Of a stretch of 34,836 nucleotides of DNA, positions 15,740 to 21,904 are shown one piece after another. Source of the DNA: a virus; the IMG/VR virus record IMGVR_UViG_3300018083_000082, positions 1-34,836 of that record; one strand, written 5' to 3'. Each line of letters starts with the position of its first letter. Positions within the stretch are counted from its first letter, which is position 1. The notes under the pieces are model-generated. The model was not told the origin of the DNA. It worked only from the letters and a program-made list of their open reading frames with translations, and made no database searches. The position numbers and the translations under genes are program-made.

Positions 15740-16966
15740 ATGCCTGAGAAGCCAAAGCCGCAGTATCTCTCGTTGGCGACCCTGGGCCAACTCAATGCGC
15801 CGGCCAATCCCGGCCCTGGTTGGGTGGGACCGGAGCGCCCTGCGTCCACATGGGGAGAGATTGCGGCAGACCCCTTGTCGGCGCTGTTCGACCTTGGACG
15901 TGGCGCGGTGACAGGCGACGCGCCGGTCGGGATGAACGTGCAGGGTCTTGGGGCGTTGCTGGGGGCGGCACTGCCTGTCGCTGGTGGCGCGAAGGCTCTG
16001 CGCGGAGCGACACGGGCGGCATCACTGGCGGAATTGGCCGACGCCGCGAAGCCGTTCAAGGGCATCGCGCTGAAGGGGCAGGCGTTCGGCTCCTTGGCTG
16101 ACACCATCGCAGAAGGTGGTGGTATCAACGGCGTCTACAACCTGAAGCCAGAGGCGCAGGAACGCATCCGAGACCTCTATCGCATCGGGACATCGTCGGG
16201 ATCGAACTGGACTGGCTCGCAGGGCGAAGAGTTACTCCATGCCTTCGGCGGTGACCACGCCGCGGCTCTGAAATGGGCGCGGATGTGGGGCGCAACATCA
16301 CCCAATACGTCCGTGCCGGTGAACACGCGCGAATCCATCAGTGCGCTGATTCATACGCTTGACAATCCAGGTGTGCCGTTCACCAACGAGATGGCCCGTG
16401 CGCTGCCGAACGCGAAGATCACGATGGCCGGATCGAAAGTGCCGAACCTGAATCGTGCGCTGGCCGGTGAACCGCTCTCGGGCGACAAGGTCGAAGCGAT
16501 GGCCGGATTCATGGCAGGAGATCCGCGCATTCCGCTCGACGTTCATGCTATCTACGGCGTTGGATCACAGGCCGACAAGTTGTCACCGGAACTGCCGGCG
16601 CTGCGGGCGCTGATGGCAAAGGCAGAGGGACGAGCGGCCCGTGGTGGGTTCACCGAGACCGAACTGTATACGCGCTACGAAGACGCGCTGCGACGGACAC
16701 TGGAGGAAATCGCCCCAGACAGGCACGTCAATGCGGTGTTCGCGGATTTCTGGGAAGGCGTGCGCCAGCACAAAGGTCTCGCACCACAGGGCGGTCCTAT
16801 CGACATCCTGCGGCAGAAGGGCCTACTGGAGTTCGGCGCGATGATGGACCCCGTCCGTCTCCGCGCAGCCCTTGCTCAACAGGGCTGGACGGCCAAAGCT
16901 ATCGCAGGCTTTATGACGGCCATCGGCGCAGTGACTGCTGCCAAAGCCCTTGAGGCGGAGCAGTGA
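15740..16966 (+). CDS. Late protein with DNA-glycosylase-like region
   Basis: In this 408-residue protein, the N-terminal ~110 residues are Pro/Gly/Ala-rich (LFDLGRGAVTGDAPVG, LGALLGAALPVAGGAKAL), similar in style to the ejection and polyvalent proteins upstream. Residues ~140-345 form a helical domain with LLHAFGGDHAAALKWARMWG, ATSPNTSVPVNTRESISAL, LNRALAGEPLSGDKVEAMAG and IPLDVHAIYG. The last two blocks recall the hairpin and catalytic-Asp segment of helix-hairpin-helix (HhH-GPD-like) DNA glycosylases and a related uncharacterised phage/actinobacterial family with an ATSP-x-TSV motif. D267 would be the catalytic candidate. A protein of this kind made late might be packaged and injected. The remote homology is inference. 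Confidence 0.55.
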   Translation: MPEKPKPQYLSLATLGQLNAPANPGPGWVGPERPASTWGEIAADPLSALFDLGRGAVTGDAPVGMNVQGLGALLGAALPVAGGAKALRGATRAASLAELADAAKPFKGIALKGQAFGSLADTIAEGGGINGVYNLKPEAQERIRDLYRIGTSSGSNWTGSQGEELLHAFGGDHAAALKWARMWGATSPNTSVPVNTRESISALIHTLDNPGVPFTNEMARALPNAKITMAGSKVPNLNRALAGEPLSGDKVEAMAGFMAGDPRIPLDVHAIYGVGSQADKLSPELPALRALMAKAEGRAARGGFTETELYTRYEDALRRTLEEIAPDRHVNAVFADFWEGVRQHKGLAPQGGPIDILRQKGLLEFGAMMDPVRLRAALAQQGWTAKAIAGFMTAIGAVTAAKALEAEQ

Positions 16967-17085
16967 GCTTCTGCAATGTGCAGTCGCATCAACTCGTCGC
17001 GGAAGCGCGGCGAGGCGGCGACAACCATCCAGCCGCAGTGTGGACAGCGCGCACGGGAGAGCGTAACCGTGAGTGGTTCGACCAT
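16876..17085 (-). CDS. Antisense small zinc-finger protein
   Basis: This 69-residue minus-strand ORF begins MVEPLTVTLSRARCPHCGW. It contains C-x2-C followed after 17 residues by H-x4-H (LMRLHIAEAH), a plausible zinc finger seen in many small phage proteins. The first ~40 residues lie in a region with no convincing + gene. The last ~30 residues overlap the end of the 15740 gene in antisense. A GGGGAG sequence lies 12 bases upstream of the start, a rather long spacing. It is convergent with its neighbour. If real, it is one of only two or three minus-strand genes here. Confidence 0.45.
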   Translation of the reverse strand: MVEPLTVTLSRARCPHCGWMVVAASPRFRDELMRLHIAEAHCSASRALAAVTAPMAVIKPAIALAVQPC

Positions 17086-17147
17086 GCGTCTATTCTACTC
17101 CCCTTTGGGTTCCATCCGCAATTAGGCTGATGCCGCCGGAGGATCGC

Positions 17148-17315
17148 GTGTCCAATGCGACCGACTATGAGGTCACCTACGGACGCCTCTGCCCGTTCTG
17201 TGGCAATTCAGACCTCCGGTTGATCGAGGCTATACGCGCGGGATTCGCATGTCACGTCTGCAGCCGTCTCTGGGCGGCGATTCCGAGTAAGTATCGCGGC
17301 GACTGGAGACCGTGA
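17148..17315 (+). CDS. Small zinc-ribbon protein
   Basis: This 55-residue protein starts at GTG 17148 with a perfect GGAGG five bases upstream; upstream in-frame starts have no such site. Two cysteine pairs, CPFCGN and CHVCSR, 19 residues apart, form a probable zinc ribbon. It is the first of a pair of zinc-ribbon genes and overlaps the second by TGATG. The likely role is binding nucleic acid or protein; the partner is unknown. Confidence 0.65.
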   Translation: MSNATDYEVTYGRLCPFCGNSDLRLIEAIRAGFACHVCSRLWAAIPSKYRGDWRP

Positions 17316-17512
17316 TGGCGAGTGTCATCCTTTACTGCCGGAAATGCGATAGCGGCTACGCCAGCGTGGGCGACCTTCCCGTCCATTGCCCCGCTTGCGG
17401 GCAGGAGACGCTCTGGTCAACCTTCCCGCCTCATGGGAACAAGGTAGACGGCTGGAATCCCACCCGCGACGACCTCAAGTTTCTCAAAGCCGCGCATATC
17501 GGACCCCTCTAA
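17315..17512 (+). CDS. Small zinc-ribbon protein
   Basis: This 65-residue protein has CRKC near the N-terminus and CPACG about 18 residues later, a zinc ribbon of the kind found in many phage accessory proteins. The C-terminal third is non-repetitive (WNPTRDDLKFLKAAHI). ATG 17315 is part of a TGATG overlap with the previous gene, with GGAG upstream. No specific family is recognised. A strong promoter follows this gene at 17522. Confidence 0.62.
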   Translation: MASVILYCRKCDSGYASVGDLPVHCPACGQETLWSTFPPHGNKVDGWNPTRDDLKFLKAAHIGPL

Positions 17513-17521
17513 ACATTCCGC

Positions 17522-17550
17522 TTGACAACCTAAACTGGCGCGGGTTTAAT
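17522..17550 (+). promoter_or_regulatory. Sigma70-like promoter
   Basis: TTGACA at 17522-17527 is followed after exactly 17 bases by TTTAAT at 17545-17550, a near-consensus pair. It lies between the end of the zinc-ribbon gene and ATG 17567. The predicted start point (~17557) leaves only about ten bases of leader, with GGAGG at its very 5' end. Related TTGACA...GGTTTA arrangements occur at 18386 and 20672. Confidence 0.7.
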
Positions 17551-17566
17551 GGCTGCTGGAGGTCGT

Positions 17567-17815
17567 ATGGCAACCATCGCAGTAGGACTCGCAGCTTCAC
17601 TGTTTCTCGTCAATGTGGCGCTCTGGGCGCTGGTGCTGAAGCAGCGGCAGGACATCCATCGCATGGTCGAAGCTCGGGCTGAGTGGTGGGACGCCTATCC
17701 TGCCGCGCTGGACGAAGCGGATCGGGCGCATCGCGTGATCATGGCCCAGCGGGACGCCCATGAGGAACTGCAGCGCGCGTTCCTCCAGATGGTGCGGACT
17801 GGACGTGCGGCATGA
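17567..17815 (+). CDS. N-terminal TM plus coiled-coil protein
   Basis: This 82-residue protein has a membrane helix at about residues 3-24 (IAVGLAASLFLVNVALWALV). A charged helix follows (LKQRQDIHRMVEARAEWW, DEADRAHRVIMAQRDAHEEL), probably a coiled coil outside or inside the membrane. I choose ATG 17567, which has GGAGG four bases upstream, over ATG 17549, which falls inside the promoter -10. The layout resembles an inner-membrane spanin subunit or a generic phage membrane accessory, but a lipoprotein partner was not found. The stop overlaps the next ATG. Confidence 0.6.
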   Translation: MATIAVGLAASLFLVNVALWALVLKQRQDIHRMVEARAEWWDAYPAALDEADRAHRVIMAQRDAHEELQRAFLQMVRTGRAA

Positions 17816-17883
17816 TCGGCCTCGTCATCGTCTTACTGTGCGCGTATACCGTGGGCCTCGGCTTCGCGTTGCTGAAGGCGTAA
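17812..17883 (+). CDS. Membrane micropeptide, 23 residues
   Basis: The ORF starts in an ATGA overlap and encodes a single hydrophobic helix, MIGLVIVLLCAYTVGLGFAL plus LKA. Small single-helix membrane proteins of this size are common in phage early and lysis regions. Coupling to the preceding membrane protein suggests they act together. The sequence after it contains a hairpin. Confidence 0.5.
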   Translation: MIGLVIVLLCAYTVGLGFALLKA

Positions 17884-17892
17884 ACGAACGAA

Positions 17893-17922
17893 CGGCCCAG
17901 ACGGGACCAGTCGTCTGAGCCG
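17893..17922 (+). other. RNA hairpin, no U-tract
   Basis: Bases 17893-17903 and 17912-17922 pair over 11 positions with one mismatch, closing an 8-base loop. No T-run follows, so it is not a standard intrinsic terminator. It lies between the micropeptide stop and the strong ribosome site of 17954, where it could slow RNA decay, modulate readthrough or act as a processing site. Confidence 0.5.
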
Positions 17923-17953
17923 CTCACACCTGCAACTGGCAAAGGAGTAGCAG

Positions 17954-18151
17954 ATGCCGAATGAGATCGTAGCACGTCCCATCCAGCGATACCGCGCCGG
18001 CGGATACGGGGCGATGGTGGAGTCGGAGACAGGCACATACGTCCGCGTGGACGACGTGAAGGAACTGCTGGACCTGCTGCACACGTTCGCGGTGCGCGAG
18101 GACAAGCCGCTCGTCAAGCACCTGATCGGATTATTGGGGGAGATTCGCTAA
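17954..18151 (+). CDS. Small protein, unknown
   Basis: This 65-residue protein has an excellent AAAGGAG site six bases before ATG 17954. The middle resembles a small beta-hairpin (GAMVESETGTYVRVDDVKE), followed by an amphipathic helix (LLDLLHTFAVRE). No Cys, no membrane segment and no family recognised. It is coupled to the next gene by TAATG. The placement among early accessory genes gives no specific job. Confidence 0.65.
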   Translation: MPNEIVARPIQRYRAGGYGAMVESETGTYVRVDDVKELLDLLHTFAVREDKPLVKHLIGLLGEIR

Positions 18152-18411
18152 TGCCGCCATTCTCCCTGTCAGCCTTCCTCGCCGCCGCGCTCGACTACCT
18201 GCTGGCGAATCAACTCGCATTCTGGCTGGTGGTCTTGACCGGCTTCATCCTGGCGTATGAGTGCTGGCTCCATGCCGTGAAGGATGCCGCCATCCGGCGG
18301 GTGCTGCGCGACACCACGGAGCGCGAGGCGAACACGGATCGGCTGCGGGAAGACCTGATGAAAGCCATCAACATGGCGAAGGGCGTTGACAACCCGCGCC
18401 GGTTTAGGTAA
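18151..18411 (+). CDS. Small membrane protein
   Basis: This 86-residue protein has a hydrophobic stretch at residues ~10-42 (ALDYLLANQLAFWLVVLTGF) forming one long or two short membrane helices. A basic and acidic C-terminal helix follows (RRVLRDTTEREANTDRLRED). The start overlaps the preceding stop (TAATG). The TTGACA of the next promoter lies inside its last codons. It could be a membrane-tethered coiled-coil accessory; function unknown. Confidence 0.62.
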   Translation: MPPFSLSAFLAAALDYLLANQLAFWLVVLTGFILAYECWLHAVKDAAIRRVLRDTTEREANTDRLREDLMKAINMAKGVDNPRRFR

Positions 18412-18414
18412 TCT
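18386..18414 (+). promoter_or_regulatory. Probable promoter for 18421, weak -10
   Basis: TTGACA at 18386-18391 is a perfect -35. With a 17-base spacer the -10 would be TAATCT (18409-18414); with 15 bases it would be GGTAAT. A GGTTTA block in the spacer matches those near the other two promoters. The predicted start falls on or next to the ATG at 18421, which has no Shine-Dalgarno, so a leaderless transcript is likely. Confidence 0.45.
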
Positions 18415-18420
18415 CCGCAC

Positions 18421-18618
18421 ATGGACACCAGAACGCACTACCTGCCAGCGATGACCCGCCGCGACGGTGACCGCCAGGAAGCCATCTGCGGGGCGTGGAC
18501 GACACCTGACAAGCACCGCACTGACCCTGCGGAGATTACCTGCTGGGGCTGCGAGATGTGGCTGTCCAATATCGACGTGATCGATCCGAAAGCGGCAGAA
18601 GAATTGAGGACCAGATGA
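18421..18618 (+). CDS. Small Cys-containing protein, probably leaderless
   Basis: This 65-residue protein has one CGAW and one CWGC motif about 20 residues apart, a possible minimal zinc site together with nearby His residues (TTPDKHRTDP). The bases before ATG 18421 (TCTCCGCAC) show no ribosome site. A TTGACA promoter sits 35 bases upstream, so translation probably begins at the mRNA's first codon. It is directly upstream of, and overlaps, the annealing protein gene, suggesting a role at the head of the recombination operon. Confidence 0.62.
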   Translation: MDTRTHYLPAMTRRDGDRQEAICGAWTTPDKHRTDPAEITCWGCEMWLSNIDVIDPKAAEELRTR

Positions 18619-19316
18619 AGACCAGCGAAGTGAAACAAGTAACCGGCTTGCAGTTGCTGCGGCAACCATTCCCGCCGCACCAGATCAGCAAGCTCCCCAA
18701 GCCACTGAAGAAAGACGCCCAGAAGGGCAAGTGCGATGTCTGCGGAGGCTACCACGGCCTGCCGGCGGTCCACCTGGATTACGTCGGCCATGCCGCCCTC
18801 ACGGATCGTCTACTCGACGCGGATCCTGCGTGGACGTGGGAACCGCTGGCGCTCGGAGCGGACGGCCTTCCAGCGTATGACCACTCGGGCGGTTTGTGGA
18901 TTCGTCTGACAGTCCTCGGCGTCTCACGTCTCGGCTACGGCAACGCCGAAGAGAAGGGCTACATGGACGTGGGCGCTCGCGAGAAGGAAGTGATAGGCGA
19001 TGCCCTGCGGAATGCGGCGATGCGCTTCGGGGCGGCGTTGGACTTGTGGCACAAAGGTCAGTTGCACGTCGATAGCGAGAACGCCGCGCCAGCGCCTGAC
19101 GCTGATTCGGAAGTCGATGAGACCATACCGCCGGCAGGCTTTGCCGAGTGGTGGAAGGCGATGGAGTCTGTCGCTGGCAACGGCCTCGCCGAACTGGAAG
19201 AGGCGTTCAGGAAGACGACCAACAAGAGCATCAAGAAGTTCGCCACGTCGCAGCGCCGGGAGCAGTGGAAGGCTCTGAAGGACAGCGCGACGAAGCCAGA
19301 TGCGGTGGCGCAGTGA
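18615..19316 (+). CDS. Rad52-like single-strand annealing protein
   Basis: This 233-residue protein is likely the phage recombinase that coats single-stranded DNA and anneals complementary strands, working with the exonuclease encoded next. Key segments are LTDRLLDADPAWTWEPL (~62-78), SGGLWIRLTVLGVSRLGYGN (~91-110) and EVIGDALRNAAMRFG (~125-139). The last is the signature helix of Rad52-type (Sak) annealing proteins, followed by LWHKG. An unusual CDVCGG pair at 40-45 suggests a bound zinc in the N-terminal region. The C-terminal ~70 residues are a flexible linker and a short charged helical tail. The start overlaps the preceding gene by ATGA. Function is inferred from motif and operon context. 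Confidence 0.72.
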   Translation: MKTSEVKQVTGLQLLRQPFPPHQISKLPKPLKKDAQKGKCDVCGGYHGLPAVHLDYVGHAALTDRLLDADPAWTWEPLALGADGLPAYDHSGGLWIRLTVLGVSRLGYGNAEEKGYMDVGAREKEVIGDALRNAAMRFGAALDLWHKGQLHVDSENAAPAPDADSEVDETIPPAGFAEWWKAMESVAGNGLAELEEAFRKTTNKSIKKFATSQRREQWKALKDSATKPDAVAQ

Positions 19317-19945
19317 CGGTCATCGACGTGCCACAGCGGTCGCCTGAGTGGTTCGCCGCTCGTCTGGGGCGGCTGACCGCCAGCGCGCTCGGAGATGCCT
19401 TCGCCACAACGAAATCAGGATACTCGACCAGTCGCCGGAATCTGCGCCTGCGTCTGGTGCTGGAGCGCCTCACCGGCAAGTCGCAGGAGAGCGGCTACAC
19501 CAACGCTGCGATGGAGCGAGGCGTCCTGCTCGAGCCGGAAGCCCGTGCCGCCTACGAGGCTGAATCCGGTCTACTAGTGGACGAAGTGGGATTCATCATC
19601 CACGACGAACTGCTGACCGGGGCCAGCCCTGACGGCCTGATCGGCGAGGACGGCGGTATTGAGATCAAGTGTCCTGGTGCCGCCGCGCATCTCGATTACC
19701 TGAAAGGGCAGGTTCCGCAGGATTACATCCTGCAGATCGCGCACAGCCTGTGGCTGACAGGACGTGCGTGGTGGGAATTTGCGAGCTGGAATCCAGACTT
19801 CCCAGAGCCGTTGCGGTTGAAGGTGCAGCGCCTCTACGCGAAGGACTTGGACTTGAAGGCGCATGAACTCAACGTCCGTCTCTTTCTCGATGAAGTGAGT
19901 AAGGAACTTGCGGAGGTGCAGGCGTTAATGGGAGCCGCGGTATGA
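19313..19945 (+). CDS. YqaJ-family exonuclease / recombinase
   Basis: This 210-residue protein starts at a GTG overlapping the annealing protein's stop. It matches the YqaJ (lambda Exo-like) nuclease family: RLTAS near residue 20, E75 in GVLLEPEAR, GASPDGLIG with D107, the IEIKCP core giving E117 and K119, and a later YILQIAH with Q141. This is the PD-(D/E)XK two-metal active site. It would resect double-stranded ends to load the annealing protein. Its length is normal for the family. Longer in-frame starts lie within the preceding gene and are not needed. A zinc-ribbon protein follows by overlap. Confidence 0.88.
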   Translation: MTVIDVPQRSPEWFAARLGRLTASALGDAFATTKSGYSTSRRNLRLRLVLERLTGKSQESGYTNAAMERGVLLEPEARAAYEAESGLLVDEVGFIIHDELLTGASPDGLIGEDGGIEIKCPGAAAHLDYLKGQVPQDYILQIAHSLWLTGRAWWEFASWNPDFPEPLRLKVQRLYAKDLDLKAHELNVRLFLDEVSKELAEVQALMGAAV

Positions 19946-20115
19946 CAAGTCGCAATAGGTGGACGCAAAACAAGCGCACACTGAGGCGAGCGCGCAGGGC
20001 AGAAGGACTCTGCGCGGACTGTGGACGGCTCTCAGGTGAGGCGTATCACTGTTGGGACTGCAAGCTCCGCGCAGCCGCGCAGGCGCGACAGGACCGCGAG
20101 CGGAGGGCTGCGTGA
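19942..20115 (+). CDS. Small basic zinc-ribbon protein
   Basis: This 57-residue protein starts in an ATGA overlap and ends in a TGATG overlap, so it is held firmly inside the operon. CADCGR and CWDCK are two cysteine pairs ~16 residues apart, flanked by very basic ends (TLRRARRAEG, RQDRERRAA). It could bind DNA or RNA during recombination. No named family. Confidence 0.65.
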   Translation: MTSRNRWTQNKRTLRRARRAEGLCADCGRLSGEAYHCWDCKLRAAAQARQDRERRAA

Positions 20116-20519
20116 TGGCCGTCCCGGTGTTCCATGCGACCGTGTCAGAGACCGGCAAGCTCACCATGCTGCCGGCGGTGCGTGGCTTCATGCAGCGTCA
20201 CTTGGACACCCTGAAAGGCAAGCCCGTGGTGCTGACCATCAAAGCGGCAACCAAGACTCGCACCGACCGGCAGTCGCGGTATTACTTCGGCGTCGTCGTC
20301 CCGCTCATCGCGGAGCATTGCGGCTACGAGAAGGACGAGATGCACGACTGCCTCGCGATGCGGTTCCTGCGGATCGAGGATGACCCGATCACCGGCTCGC
20401 CGCGACGGAAGCGGACCCCTGCGACCGACACGAAGGAATTTGCAGAATACGTCGATGCGTGTATCAGGCTCGCATCGGAATTAGGCGTTTACATCCCTGA
20501 CCCTGGAGAGACAGATTGA
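20115..20519 (+). CDS. NinB-like recombination protein
   Basis: This 134-residue protein resembles NinB, the lambda-type Orf protein that binds single-stranded DNA and aids RecA-independent recombination. Matching features include KPVVLTIKAATKTRTDRQSR, RYYFGVVVPLIAEHCGY and TPATDTKEFAEYVDACI, ending near IPDPGE. Family members are typically about 140 residues. The start at ATG 20115 overlaps the previous TGA. It completes a recombination cassette with the annealing protein and exonuclease. Confidence 0.75.
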   Translation: MAVPVFHATVSETGKLTMLPAVRGFMQRHLDTLKGKPVVLTIKAATKTRTDRQSRYYFGVVVPLIAEHCGYEKDEMHDCLAMRFLRIEDDPITGSPRRKRTPATDTKEFAEYVDACIRLASELGVYIPDPGETD

Positions 20520-20668
20520 CTACGACGAAGAATCCGCACGCGCAAGCTCTTGGCCGGCTCGGTGGCCTCGCCATGAAAGGCGTCACGACGCCGAAGAAGG
20601 CCCGCGCATCTCGTAAAAATGGCCGTCTCGGCGGCAGGCCCAAGAAAGTTGTGGGGAGTGCGAAATAG
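20516..20668 (+). CDS. Small basic protein (RLGG repeat type)
   Basis: This 50-residue ORF starts at TTG 20516, which overlaps the NinB stop and follows GGAGAG at five bases. It contains two RLGG motifs: ALGRLGGLAMKG and SRKNGRLGGRPKK. The second is a tail shared by many small bacterial and phage proteins of unknown role. Highly basic, so nucleic-acid binding is likely. The non-ATG start fits the coupling style of this genome. Confidence 0.58.
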   Translation: MTTTKNPHAQALGRLGGLAMKGVTTPKKARASRKNGRLGGRPKKVVGSAK

Positions 20669-20671
20669 TTG

Positions 20672-20699
20672 TTGACACCCAAGGCGGCGTAGGTTTAAG
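20672..20699 (+). promoter_or_regulatory. Promoter for 20709
   Basis: TTGACA at 20672-20677 is followed after 16 bases by TTTAAG at 20694-20699. The predicted start lies at about 20706-20708, directly before ATG 20709. No Shine-Dalgarno precedes that ATG, so a leaderless transcript is expected. The arrangement parallels the promoters at 17522 and 18386. Confidence 0.55.
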
Positions 20700-20708
20700 C
20701 TTCTGGAC

Positions 20709-20930
20709 ATGGCAAACACATTCTCGTGGCGGCAGGCACCGGAACTGATGGCTCGGCTGTTGGCAACACAGAACAGCCCCGCGCACGAACACCGCGACGT
20801 GATGACGTTCGCGGGCTTCTGCGACTCACGCGAGGCGCTCGAGCGCCATGTCGTCTCCTGCGAGCAGCAGGAGGCAGTCTGGGTGCCGCTTGCGGTGGCC
20901 GTTCGTCGTCAGCGGAAGGCGGCGCGGTGA
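20709..20930 (+). CDS. Small protein, probably leaderless
   Basis: This 73-residue protein contains FCDSREALERHVVSCEQQ, a Cys/His arrangement that might bind a metal, and a basic end (VRRQRKAAR). The ATG follows the promoter by only a few bases and has no ribosome site. It heads a long run of overlapping small genes from 20930 onward, so its promoter may drive the whole early operon. No family recognised. Confidence 0.62.
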   Translation: MANTFSWRQAPELMARLLATQNSPAHEHRDVMTFAGFCDSREALERHVVSCEQQEAVWVPLAVAVRRQRKAAR

Positions 20931-21184
20931 TGGAATACATCAACGACCAAGGCCGACACATCACGGTGCGCTGCGAGCGGTGCCGCGAAGCCGTCTGGAT
21001 GCCGCTCGCGGAGCGTCAGGCGAATCCCGGCCCCGTGACGTGTGGAACCTGCCAGATGTTCTTGGAGCAGCATCCTGACGTGGCGGAAGCCGAGTTCCAG
21101 ATGGCGATCAAGAGGTCGCAGCAGGACAGCGTCGATATGCGCCAGCGTTGGGCTAAGCAGGATTCGCAGAAAGGTGTGCGGTGA
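20930..21184 (+). CDS. Zinc-ribbon protein
   Basis: This 84-residue protein has CERCREAVW and CGTCQMF, two CxxC pairs ~20 residues apart near the N-terminus (a zinc ribbon). A charged helix follows (HPDVAEAEFQMAIKRSQQ). ATG 20930 overlaps the previous TGA. It probably binds nucleic acid or a host protein. The sequence before the first CxxC resembles other zinc ribbons in this window, suggesting a shared type rather than a recent copy. Confidence 0.65.
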   Translation: MEYINDQGRHITVRCERCREAVWMPLAERQANPGPVTCGTCQMFLEQHPDVAEAEFQMAIKRSQQDSVDMRQRWAKQDSQKGVR

Positions 21185-21402
21185 TGGCTGTTCGTATGGG
21201 AAGGACAGGATCGGTGCAGCGTCAGGTGTCAGAGCCGACCGCTCGCCGATATCGCGTCACCCTTTACGCCGACGTGCTACTCGAGGACGGCGAACCCCAA
21301 TACACCGCGAAGGAACTGGAGAAGCATCTGATGAAGGTGTTACGGAAGGCCGAACCGGAGTGCGACCTGGAAGTGATGGACTACGAGGACGTGGAGGCGT
21401 GA
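21184..21402 (+). CDS. Small alpha/beta protein, unknown
   Basis: This 72-residue protein starts at ATG 21184 in a TGATG overlap; GTG 21181 is possible. The pattern RYRVTLYADVLLEDGEPQYT, then a helix (KELEKHLMKVLRKAEPE), then CDLEVMDYEDVEA suggests a compact alpha/beta fold. The acidic C-terminus could mimic DNA or bind a basic partner, as in some phage anti-host proteins, but there is no specific evidence. It is coupled to neighbours on both sides. Confidence 0.6.
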   Translation: MAVRMGRTGSVQRQVSEPTARRYRVTLYADVLLEDGEPQYTAKELEKHLMKVLRKAEPECDLEVMDYEDVEA

Positions 21403-21599
21403 TGGCGACCATGCCGAATTGGATCAGAATCGAGCTAGCACGGAGAGCGCGTCCGACCTGTCCCGATTGTGGCGGCACGGGTGTCGTCACCTACACGGCG
21501 CGTAACATCCACGGCGAAGAGGAATGTGCCTGCGAGTGCGTTGAGAAGGCGATGGCGAACGTCGCCGCGCGAGACCTTCAGAAAGCGTTCACACTCTGA
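21402..21599 (+). CDS. DnaJ-type zinc-finger protein
   Basis: In this 65-residue protein, CPDCGGTGVV and CACEC form a DnaJ-like cysteine motif (CxxCxGxG, then CxC), likely a zinc site. The end is a helix (AMANVAARDLQKAF). It overlaps its neighbours by TGATG on both sides. The family seems to be the small phage DnaJ-zinc-finger type, without the J-domain. Function unknown; the partner may be a replication or transcription protein. Confidence 0.65.
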   Translation: MATMPNWIRIELARRARPTCPDCGGTGVVTYTARNIHGEEECACECVEKAMANVAARDLQKAFTL

Positions 21600-21904
21600 T
21601 GGCTATCGGCTACGGCGAACCAGCACCCAAGCCAGTCAGAGGCTCCAACCGTCGCAGCCGCCGGTCCACCAGGAACGCGCTGGCGAAGAAGATGCGGGAC
21701 CAAGTCTGGATCAGAGCCGCAGGGATGTGCGAGGAGTGCGGGAAGGGACCACTCCTGCGGACGCTCGACGCGTTAGACCCACGAGCGGGGCATGTATCTC
21801 ACGATAGGGGCCGAAGGGTTGCTCCGGCTGACCGATTCAATCCTGACGCGTGCAAGTTACTTTGCCGCGATCACCACCTTATTTTGCATGGTCAACGCTG
21901 GTGA
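21599..21904 (+). CDS. HNH-type nuclease-like protein
   Basis: In this 101-residue protein, C44 and C47 (CEECGKG), GHVSHDRGRR with H65/H68, then NPDACKLLCRDHH form a zinc-stabilised HNH-like fold. Phage proteins with this shape are HNH endonucleases or NinG-type recombination proteins. A basic N-terminus (NRRSRRSTRNALAKK) fits DNA binding. The stop overlaps the GTG of the next HNH gene, which is a separate homing-type enzyme. Whether it cuts DNA in packaging, recombination or homing cannot be told. Confidence 0.62.
   Translation: MAIGYGEPAPKPVRGSNRRSRRSTRNALAKKMRDQVWIRAAGMCEECGKGPLLRTLDALDPRAGHVSHDRGRRVAPADRFNPDACKLLCRDHHLILHGQRW

Noticed and set aside
16977-17128. Plus-strand ORF of 50 codons after the 15740 gene
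   Set aside because: No ribosome site, Arg/Ser-rich patternless peptide, and the minus strand there carries a zinc-finger motif.
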